A stretch of DNA of 64,000 nucleotides from Amyelois transitella. Lineage: Eukaryota > Arthropoda > Insecta > Lepidoptera > Pyralidae. A model generated the notes under the pieces. That model was given only the letters and a program-made list of their open reading frames with translations, did not search any database and was not told the origin of the DNA. The translations under genes and the position numbers were made by a program. This document shows positions 51,586 to 63,500 of this stretch, one piece after another. Every line of letters begins with the position of its first letter. The first letter of the stretch is position 1. The DNA lies in NCBI RefSeq assembly GCF_032362555.1, contig NC_083510.1, forward strand, positions 6,847,501 through 6,911,500, given 5' to 3'.

Positions 51586-54500
51586 ATGGACAGCAGGAAA
51601 GAGATGCTGAAAAAATCGCTTGGAATCAGCGAATATCCTTGGAGTTCAGGTAAGTACCTGCCTACATCACTGCGTGGTATATTATTTACATTTTTGGGTT
51701 CGATGTCGATCTAGTAACACCCCCTCTACTACGGATTAATATAAGTATAGATAATGTACAATTTAGCAATATTGCTCACGCCAATAAACCATGCAGAACA
51801 AAAACGATCGCCTTTTATTAATGCTAAAAAACACTACATAGAGCATTTTTAGAGCGTCGGTCGAATCGGTAAGGTTAAAATGCGTGATGCGCAGAAAGGC
51901 ATATGTTCTAATCCCACTTCAGCCATGTACCAATAACTATTTTTAAAGTTATTTACATTAATTTGTATATTTACTTCTGCTTTTACGATGAGAACATCAT
52001 GAGAAAACCTGCATATTCAGGATACTGGATGTGTAACCATGGATCCAATATGGATTGGGTTTACCTGCAAAGGTTGAGGAGATCAGATGGGAGTTGCTTT
52101 TTGTAAAAAACATGACTCACCGAATCCAGAATCCATGGTCAAAGGTATACTCATGCTCCCCTCTAGAGAGGTGAGGATGTAACCTGGACTAAAGCCAGGA
52201 AGAAGCAGACTACATTGAAAGATTTCACATTGGTATTTGTGTACTTCCTGACAGCTGCTGGTTTCATAATCCAATATTTAATTTAGTAGTAGTGTAGAGT
52301 ATAAATATCATTTTGAAGCAACCCAACAATGTAGATTTTGTAGAATTATTGCAAAAAAATGATTACTGGGTTTGCTCATGTGACATTAACCACCCCTAGG
52401 ATCAGTGATGTACAAAATAGTGTAAATAGTATTTGTAATACAAAATACTTTTAAATTAAGTATTTTATATACAAAATACTTTCGTGAAAGGTATTTCTAA
52501 TACTAGAAACAGAATAGTTTACCCTTAACCGGTATCGTGGGGCCGCGCAGACCCCACGCGTTATATTTTTTTGAATTTCTTAAAATCTATGCATAGTACA
52601 CGGTTGCCATTTTGAGTAATCTCATTACGTTGCGACACGCGGCGGGTGCCGGGCGTTCGCCGCTGAAGATTTTACCAGAGCGGAGCTACGAACCTTGCGG
52701 GGGCCGTGCGGACCCTACTATATATATAATTTTTTTCTAATACGTTGAAATACTTATGTTTGAGTTTATTTTTTCAAAGTTTATTTTATAAGAAATAAGA
52801 AAACATACAAATGTTAGGTAAAGACTTTTAAAAAAATAGTTTTTTTTTTATAGTGGTAAGAATACCAATAGGCTATTTGACAAAGTTCTAAAAACTATCT
52901 TAGGGTATTTATTTGTTTATAAGGAGTCCTACAAAAATACTTTTCTGCCTTTATTACAGCTATTATATTAAAAAATCGAAAAAGAAAATGAAATATTCAA
53001 GTATGCCGCCAAAACGCGACTTTTAGCAATATGGCGGCCATGGCATGCAGTGACGTTAATTTCGTGTAAATATCATACAAAGCTTGTTGGTGTTTCGAAA
53101 AGTTTTGATTTTCTCTTGTTTTATTTAACTTGTGCCACGTCATATGTGTGAAAATTATTAAAATGAGTTCCTATAAATGTTGTGCAGTGCCTCAGTGCAC
53201 TAATACAACAATAAAATCTCCTACGAAACTGTTTTTTTCTATGCCGATGGATTTGAATATTCGCAAGAAGTGGTTTCAGATCATGATCTAAGATCAGTGG
53301 TTACCAAGATATACTTACATTGATGTTTTCACATTCCTCAGTTCGGCAGCATAGAAATCTAGATTGTCTTTGAAGAAGACAATCCAGATTTCTTCTTCCA
53401 ACCATTATTGCGTCCACTTTTAGTATGTTTTGACTGTCAGCTTTCGCGGAATTGGTTTCCATTATTAAATACCTATGTTATCTGAGTAATCCTGAGCGAT
53501 CAAACACTTATAAAATCCTGAAAAATAATAGCGAACACTAAGGAACGGTACGATCCACAGTCTGTTTATGGATAATTGACGTCATAATAGAAATAGCCAA
53601 TTACGTTCGTTTTTAGTCACATGACAGCTGCATATAAAAACCTAATTTTCTGAGACGGATTTTGTTTAAATAATGCAATATTTTTATCTCATGTTATTAC
53701 AAATCGCTCCAAAAAAATAATATTAAGACTGATGACATAAAAGAAATGCATATTTTTAATACAGTCAAATAGCCTATTTTTATAGTGGCTTCAAGACAGC
53801 GCTGTTGACCAAAAGTGTTATGGGCATGGCACCGATTATTTTTAATAAATTACCTGACAATCTTAAACAATTAAATCTACTGACATTTAAAAAAGAACTT
53901 AAATTATTATTGGCAAATGAATGTTATTATGGTATTGATAATTATTTAAATGACACCAAATTATTTTGACTACTTTTGACCTAAATACTGTTATCATTAT
54001 TATTTTTTGATTTTTGTTTCTTTTTAGTTTTGCAAGTGCTTATTTTGATTTGTATTAATAATTAATTGATCTTTAATCATATTGTACGTCCAAGGAAATA
54101 TTGTACGTCCATATGGGCAGGACACAGTGATACCTATAATTTTATTGTTGACCTATTTTTTTTTTTTGTTTTTACCTGTGTTTCACAATAAAGATGATTT
54201 GATTGATTTGATTTGATTTGAATACCAAAGAAAGAAAAAGAAGAAGAAAATACCAAAAAATTGACCAAATTTTGTGAATCTCTTGTAGTAAAAAAGTTAA
54301 AAGAAGTATATGAATAAAAACCTATTAATTTCATTAAACAAGCTTGTTATTTATCCTATCAAAATAATTCTTGAAAAAACTTGTAGACATTTGTATCCTA
54401 GAATCTAATTTTAATAGGTTTAATTATTAAAATTAATAATTAAATTTACGATACCAGTTAGGGGTTAAAAAATACAAATACTTTTGTAAGAAAACAACAT

Positions 54501-57500
54501 TTGAATTTAAGATTCTTATGATAGCTCTCATAATTTTTAAATCACTAGAAAAATTTTAATCATACCCCCAAAAGAGAAGAGTCACTTAGAGAGTTTAAGT
54601 TCTCTAGGCTTATATCTTTATTATTAAGGTAATGCAGTGTTTCTAAGTCAAAAGAACTGGCAGTATACCCCATGTTATGGCCACTAGCATTCGAGGAATC
54701 TGAATCTTCTTTAAAATGTGTAATATGATTCATCCTTTGACTTTTCTTTGTATCATCACCTTCATTGTCCAAAGCCTCTTACTTTTCTTTTGCAAATCGA
54801 TTTATTTTTTGTGTCTATCTTTGCATTCTTTTGGTACCCACTTCATTTAAAAATCCAAGATTGAAGTAACATAACTCACTAGGATCATTCCTGCCTTAGA
54901 AAACATTAAATTGGTTTATGTTTCAGATGATGATGATGATAATGAAACTACAATACCTCTGAATTTAGTACAGAGGGGGATAAGTGATGTGCCGCGGCCA
55001 AGTTTGGGCGAAATTCCTGGAACAAGTAGTATGTTTTGATTTCAATCACACATTTTTTTATATCATATTTTTATACCACTGTAGGGTATAAAAATGTAGC
55101 TAACATCAATATAATAAGAATAATATATAAATAAGAAGTCACAAGACTTCTCCAGTCAGAAGACCATTTTTTAAATTGATAATAGACTCGATAATAGAAT
55201 TGAGATACAGATATAGTGATAGATTGCTAGCCCATCACATACAATGTTTACCCCATAGCTTTGGATGACTTACAGTCAGCATGGGAAACAAGCTTTATGG
55301 TAAAGGAAAATTTTGTTCATCTCGGACTTGTTTATACTTGACATAGACAAAAAACCTGACAACTGCGAGTCGGACTCGCTCACTAAGGATTCCCTACCGT
55401 TATCACGTTTGTCACTTATTTTTTATGTTAACATTTCTGTCTGTTTATTGTAAACAACCAAATATAACTTAAAATTTACGTTTGTTGTATGGGATTGAGT
55501 AAATAATTAACTAATTTATTGTTATTAAATTATTTATTTTGAAAGATATAAATGTATATTTAATGCTTCTACGTGTTACAGTTATTTATAGCAAATTATT
55601 GAGCAAAATAAAACGAAAATACCACGTTTATTGTATTATATTCTAGCTATCACGGGATACAGCCTAGTGACAGACAGTGGAGGCTTAGTAATAGGGTTTC
55701 GTTTTTACCTTTTAGGTACAAAAACCTAAAAATTATAAATCTCGTCTGATGCTTAGTCACTATCACAGCTTGTGGACACACACAAAAACATAGACCTATT
55801 TACACGCTTCTTGAAACTCAGTGTTACGTATACATCTATGATATCACATCTTTATTTCTTACATGGTAGACAAAGCCATTACTCTAAATAAGACTGAATA
55901 GTCATGATTGGCTGGGTAACTTAATGATAGAATTGAGATTCAGATAGTAACAGGTTGCTGGCCTCAAAGCAAAAAATCCCATATTTATAATGTTTCTCTT
56001 GATTATTAACCTTTACAATCTGCGCGGGAAGCCAAGCAGCTGGCGTACGTTCAGGTTTTTTTTTCGCTACTAGATGAGGTCATAAATTCGTTAGTTGTAA
56101 TTATTGACCAGACCTTGTATAATTTTAGGTCAACCACCACCAGCAACGTTCTCCCCCTCAGATTCCCCGGCCCGTAAAGCCCAGGCCAAAATGGACAGGG
56201 AGATGTTCTGGTCGCTCATAACCAACCACCGTGCTTTAACACGGTAATTGAATGATTGTTTTTTTTTTATTAATAAGTTAATTGTCATTCAAATCATAAA
56301 AACCGGCCACGTGCGAGGTGGACTCGCACACTCGCTCCGTCCATAAACGAAATCACTTAAATACTTATCATCCTTTGGAATCATGAGACCAATTGTTCTA
56401 TAATGTCATGTATTTCTCATAAATACTTGATCGATTTTATTCAATATCATTGGCAAAGATTAAGAAATGAAAACAGGCAATCAAATCTTCTCAAAAAAAA
56501 TTTATCCCTTATTTTGAAGGAGTGATACCCCTAGTAATTTACTTTTCAAAGTCCATACATTAATCATGCACAATTTGGTTACGGTTAAACTGAAAATAAC
56601 GTGTAAATACGTTTCTTCCTTAACGCTCAGATTAATTCGGATTATTCTGCTTCATTCGGAAAATTGGAGGCCTGGGATTAGACAAAAAGCTCTCTTACCT
56701 TGACAAGTCATCACTTTTTACTTCTATATCTTTCTATTTTTTCGGTAAACAACAGAGAAAGAGAGAGGGAAGACAAGTCATTCGCCATCGTAGGTGAGTA
56801 AACCCACTGAAAGGTTGCTCACCTCAGACATGTCAGTTCTAGGGTGAACAATGCCGGAATGCCCAATACGTTGAGCGGCTCGAGGCTCGCGGCCACAGCC
56901 CCGTCGTCGGTGGAGCGCCGCGAGCTGCGTCCGGACCGCACGTCCGCGGAAGTGCAGCGGAAGCTGGCACGGTTGAAGTCGCGGGACGAATTCGTACGGT
57001 TCACCAAGAGCCTTCAAGCCATGCGCAACAGCAGACACAACAATAACGTCTACCCCATATATGCAAGAAGTAAATCTCGTTCACTTTTCTATTATTACTA
57101 CGCTTTTATTAGCTTGGGTTGTATGTATGTATGTATGTAGGTATGTATGTATGTATGTATACATACATACATACATACATATGGTCACGTCTATATCCCT
57201 TGCGGGGTAGACAGAGCCAACAGTCTTGAAAAACTGAATGGCCACGTTCAGCTATTTGGCTTAACGATAGAATTTAGATTCAACTAGTGACAGGTTGCTA
57301 GCCCATCGCCTAAAAAGAATCCCAAGTTTGTAAGCCTATCCCTTAGTCGCCTTTTACGACATCCATGGGAAAGAGATGGAGTGGTCCTATTCTTTTTTGT
57401 ATTGGTGCCGGGAGTCACACGGCATGTATGTATGTAGGTATGTATGTATGTAGGTATGTATGTATGTATGTAACGGAATCTTTGAGCTTAATTTTCACTG

Positions 57501-60500
57501 GTTTCTGAACGTCTGATCAACTTGGAACTTTGCACACGTATTAAGGACCGATGACAATGCAATATTTTGATAAGAGTTTCTCATTATCCTTATTAAAACT
57601 GCCAGGATTAATAAATTCATTTTTAGATCCTTCGTAGGAGAGTAAGAGAGACAGAGCTAGCAATTTCCATACAAGAAACCGAGAAGTTCTGACGTATAAT
57701 GAGTCCAAAAAAAATGTAATATATTTCCATATAATGTTACTATTAACCTGAGGCTTTTTTATTTCATCGCATCGCTCCATTTAGAATTACCATTAGAAAC
57801 AATAGTAGAATTATGTAGTAGAATAATTTAAAACAATAAAAAATATAAAGTAATAAAACAAAAGTAATAAATGAAAATTGAACAACTAAATTTACAATAA
57901 TACAAGAATAAAGTTACTACCTACAGAACTTTGCGATATTTTAATACGTATTTAACATATTAATGCAATTCTTGAATTAACATTAGGTATCTTTTGTGTT
58001 CCACGATGTCTTCAGATAAACATTGTTGCGTTCCTGGTTGTAAAGGCAGTGGAGGTATGTTTGAAATATTTTTGTTCATGTATCAATCTGCCTCTTAATC
58101 TTGTGGTTTGATTCCTGGCAAGGCCACAATCGAAAATTATTATGTTTGCTGGATAGTCAAAAATATTATTAACAGTGATTTATCACTATAAAATTCTTTT
58201 CAACTGGGTTTAACAATCATCATACATACATACATACATATAATCACGTCTATATCCCTAGCGGGGTAGACAGAGCCAACAGTCTTGTAAAGACTGATAG
58301 GCCACCTTCAGCTATTTGGCTTTAAGATAGAATTGAGATTCAAATAGTGACAGGTTGCTAGCCCATCGCCTAAAAAAGAATCATGATGATGAGAATATTA
58401 TGAGATTTAATCCAATCAGGCCACATATAACTTTAAGAAAGTTAGTTGTGAAAACCGCCGGTGATGGGCGCATGGTTGCGAATGTCTTTTCTAGTAAGAT
58501 AGTTATACTAGAAGTGTTAACTTCCAAAAAATAATTGTATAAAAAAACTAAAAAACTACGCGTTTTATTGCTAATTGAACTAAAAAATAGAAAATAAATA
58601 ATAGTTTAAAAAAAACTAAAAAACCACGCTTTTATTGCTAATCAAACTAAAAAATAGAAAATAAAAATTAATGACAAAGGAATTCAGTAGTAGCAAGTCG
58701 AACAATCAGTTATAGTCAGTTGTAGTAGTAATTACCTCAGATTAAAATTATAACAAAATTAAATTTATTAACAAAACAATTTAAATCGGAGTAAAAAGCG
58801 TGGGGTGCATTTTACTTCATTTTCATAACTCTCTTGTCATAAATATATGCTAATAGAATAATTTTAATATTTAACTACATCAGGCACCCCACGCTTTTTA
58901 CTCAGATTTAAATTGTTTTGTTAATAAATTTAATTTTGTTATAATTTTAATCTGAGGTAATTACTACTACAACTGACTATAACTGATTGTTCGACTTGCT
59001 ACTACTGAATTCCTTTGTCATTAATTTTTATTTTCTATTTTTTAGTTTGATTAGCAATAAAAGCGTGGTTTTTTAGTTTTTTTTATTTTTAAGATTAATT
59101 TAAGATTATTTTTTTAAATGAAATATTTATTAAATTTATCGATTAATTCGAGAAAAGCGTGAATAATTTTGTATGGGTCTTCATTTTAATGTTGTGAGCG
59201 TCCATAAGCTGTATTATCTAACCATTAGGTTGAACCTGACGAAAGCACAATACTGAACGTGATACATAAAGATACTAAGCACATTATTTTTAACGGTACT
59301 AACGTAGTAGTGGTATAGAATACATACATGTTACAAAATATAAAGGGAGAGACATTTATTGCCTAGGAATAAAAAATTTAGACAGTCTTTGAATCTGAGT
59401 TATTCTAAGGCAGTCTTAAAAGGGTGCTAAAGAATTTAAAGTCACCTACCTATCTACAAATTAGCAATCGTAACATTTTTGAAAATGGTGATTATTGTAA
59501 ATAACAATTTGTTGTCTGGGCATATGCAGGCGCATCGGCACAATCAAGGAATCCCTTGTTCAGCCACTGCCTGAACCAAGACGTGCCACTTGTGAAGACT
59601 AACGTGAGGGCCCACATTCCGAAGAGGCTTTATGCCAGCCGCCCTGATTGCAACTCACGAAATCGTAAGTTTCCAGTAATTTATTTTAAAATAGAGGGCA
59701 AATGTTTAAACCCACTGGAAAGATAGTATAATCGTATATAAACCTTAAAAAGAGATTAGTTATGAATAAGTAAAGCTAGCTTTATCTAATTCCTAATCTG
59801 ACTTCAGTCAGTTACGAGAAGTACTCGTGATTCATTCAATTATTTGAATGTTAATTAGATTTTTTTAGGTTATATTAGGAAAAATATATTTTCACAAATC
59901 AGAACTTATATGTCCACTTTTTCTGATAAGTACTAGATTAAGCCATATCTAAAGGTATTAACGGGCTAGTTTTTCGGCAATATTTGATGCAATTTTATAG
60001 CCGGCCGGGATGTCGACTTCAATCGCTCAACAAAGTGCAATAATAGCAGAGTAGCCCGGCGCTAATGCCAATTACATGAAGTTGCAAGCATTCAATGTCT
60101 AGCCGGCCAGATTGCAGATGATTTTCCGCGCTTTGATTTTACTAAAATACCTATTGCCGTATGTCGTCTTTGCCCTTACGTATAGAATCTCTTGTCTCCA
60201 ATATTAGCTGTAGACGCCCGTTTAAGGGTTGCAAATTTTCAACTTGCAAATCCCGTTTAATCTCCATGGGATTTCTCAAAATCCTATTAATTAATTATTA
60301 TTTTTTACTCGCAAATTGAATGTAACCAACATCGAAAAATGACCTAGTTTTATTTTAAACTATGGTTCTACTTTTACGCCATAGGCTAGCAACCTGTCAC
60401 TATTTGAATCTCAATTCTATCATTAAGCCAAACAGCTTAAAGTAGCCAATCAGTCTTTCAAAAACTATTGACTCTGTCTACCCCGCAAGGGAGATAGATG

Positions 60501-63500
60501 TGATTATATGTATGTATGTAAAATTTCATTGTTAGCGAATGTCTTATTACAGCCTACTTTCCTGGCAAATTTCATCTATTGATTCAGTAGTTTTCGAGAT
60601 TTTGTGATAGTTTGAGTCAGCATCATATCAAATTTCATATATATAAAAATTTATAGATGAGAATATATAGCCGTAATATTGCTCTGTGTACGGGCAAAAA
60701 TTTCTCAGCAATACAGTTGCAAGACTTTCCTAGACTACGCTTGGCAATGTGTTTCACAATACAATTGCAGCAATTGCCTATTCAGCTTTGCTGACCCGAG
60801 TTGATATGTCGGTTACTTTCGTTCGTCTATGGATCTTATTCCTGATTTGATCTCGCAGAGAAACAAGAGAAACCCTTAGCCTATTTAAGGGGCCCTCAGT
60901 TAGAGACCGCATGTCTCGGTACCGAAGGGCATCACTTAACATTGCAGGCCACTTAACATAAACTTTAACCGTGGCGACAAAACAAACTGTCATATTGCAG
61001 AGCAGCCGATGATCGCGGTGTGCGGCGGACACGGCATCAGCGGGCCGCCCCCCACTCTCAGCGTGCCGCACCAAGACCTGCCCGTCAACCCCGCCGCTAA
61101 CGAGAACACGGAGACATTCAACATTGATCTTTCTGACGATGGTAATACTTTTACTTTGATTCAAATCTCAAACTTAAGGCAGTTAACCCAGTGTTAATCC
61201 CATACAGAATTGTAGACATAAGAAATAGTCGCAAGACTGGGGACCACATTTAGCTGGTTGGCTTAATTATGGATTTGAGATTTAGATATAGGTAATTAGA
61301 CGTATAAGTGATTTTTTTTAATAAGTTTTAAACTAGTGAAATAGCTATCATTTGGTGTCAAATTAGTCGCTTATTTCAATAAGCCTGATAATGTTTATTT
61401 AGTTATAATACATATAATATTTACACAGAATTTGTTATACCACCGAAAAAAGGTATGCAGTCTGCGCCAACGACAGAGAGACGAGACGGCAATCCCTTCC
61501 AAGATATATCGGATGATATCATTGAAGGTTTGTTTTTCATTTATTTATTTTTTGGATTAAAAGGAAATCAACAAGACTCCACTAATAGAAATATTGAAGT
61601 AGATATCTATGTTCTATGGTTATAATTCAATAAGTGATGCAAAAAACAACGATTTCTAACCGTTGGTATTGTCCGCCAGAAATGTGTCAGGAGAGGCCGA
61701 GCGGCGCGCCGCCGGCCGTGCCGCCGCCGCCCGACGCCGTGGACGGCGCGGGCCAGCCCGCCAGCGAGGTCAGTTATGCATGCATATTATTATTTTACTT
61801 TGTATTTGGTCTGCATGAAGAAGAGGCTTTTGACTTGACCTTGACCAGCTTGTATGGAAATATTGCTGAATTTGAATTTGGATATTGCAAAAGTCAGGAT
61901 CGTGGTAAGTGGAAAGATTGATTTTCTTGTCTATCCCGCCAGGAAAGAGTCGTGATTATTTGTATGTATTAGATCCGCTTGCACGTTTATTACACTGCGT
62001 CACCACTTTACGTCGACCGGAAAAACTGTTAAACTTGTAAATTATCATCTTTATCTGAAAAAACTTCTGATTTAGGTCGACTCGAATTACTTTGAAACAG
62101 CTACAAAAGACATCCCGAATGTTTTCCCGGATTGGGCTAGCCTGAACGTCTGGAAATACATAATGTGTAATAAGAAGCAGGTAGGCATTTTAAGTCTTTT
62201 TTTTGTAACTTGCAATGTGTTAAATGTTATGACTGGCCGGTGTGTTGGATATATCGATGTATGTATTTATTTTAAAATGTAGTATTGTATATAACTTATC
62301 ATTTAACTCGAACTTTTTTTGGGACTAGCTCAGTCTGCTTTAGTGGCCCGAATTTATTTATGATCTATTCACTGAAATATAGGGTATTTATATTAGCTTA
62401 GAAATTAAATATATCAGCTAGTGGTTGCCCGATATTTGCCAGTTCAGTCGACAATACTACCGACTTTGAGTGAATGTTTAAGTCCTATACAATTGCTTTA
62501 ATTTACAAATTTTTAATAATTTGTCCTTAGGAAGCTCTCCAGGTGGGTTCAGCTGTGCCATCAACTTCACAACAAATCATACAAAGGAAGAAACGAGATG
62601 GTAATTGTATTGTACTGTTTTCATTTGAGGATTTTTTGTACGCCCTTACATGTTTACTAAATATATTTGAATAAATTTGTTTCAGAATCTGAGGACGGCA
62701 GTGAACTGCCAAGTGTTAAAGAGTTCAATCAAGTAAGTAAGATTTAAATACTTCTTGGTTTGGCAGTAGGTATAGGTTAAGTTAGGAATATCTTTTTGTC
62801 TGGGTATTAAACTAGCCCCAATTTGTTTAAATGTAAACGTTTATTTGAATTTATAAGAGCGTGTTCTCCTTACCTAAATGGGGGAAAAATAAGGAAAGCA
62901 AACCTGTGATTCGCCTCGTATGACCGGAAGATTGGGTTGCTGAAGGGATATATAATGTTACCGCATGACAGAGCCTGCTGCGGCTGCTGGAGTGCCCGGT
63001 GTGCCTGGAGTGGATGGAGCCGCCCATCGCGCAGTGCCGGCGCGGCCACCTGGTGTGCACGGGCTGCCGCGCGCGCCTGGCCGCCTGCCCCGTGTGCCGC
63101 ACCACCTTCTCGTCCGTGCGCAACCGCGCCATGGAGGGGGTACGTGTCTCTAGCTCCACCATAACGCGGCGCACCCGCGCTGCAGTACTTGAACAAAGGC
63201 GATCACTGTGATGCCGCTACGTCTGTTTTCATATTAACAGTTATCAATTTGAGGCGATTTACTTTGAACGGGACCATGGTTTGTTGATTTTGTATAACTT
63301 TTTAATTTAATATATGAAGGTATTCAACAAAATACAAATTAAATGCTGTGTACGCCTTTATCTAAATAAACAAAAGCGTACAATACTGAAAGTCTCATAA
63401 AATGGTCTCGATTTCCTCAGCTGATCCTTCTGATTTCCCTTCCGAGAGCCAATCAGTTGGCATGTCATGTAAACCCTCTAAATTGTTTGCAAGGTGTCGG

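Noticed and set aside
57120-57480. Direct GTATGTATG arrays considered as a CRISPR-like or satellite array
   Set aside because: They are tetranucleotide microsatellites grown from the tail of a SINE-like element; there are no spacers.
60778-61164. 128-codon minus-strand frame
   Set aside because: Overlaps the plus-strand exon 61001-61141 that is phase-consistent with the SIAH-like gene; no domain in the minus frame.
61690-61768. Alternative acceptor at GTGTCAG (exon start about 61689)
   Set aside because: It breaks frame with the upstream exon; the acceptor GTCCGCCAG at 61679 keeps frame on both sides.
62851-63196. Long minus-strand frames over the RING exon
   Set aside because: High GC removes stop codons on both strands; the plus-strand SIAH RING is the real coding sequence.
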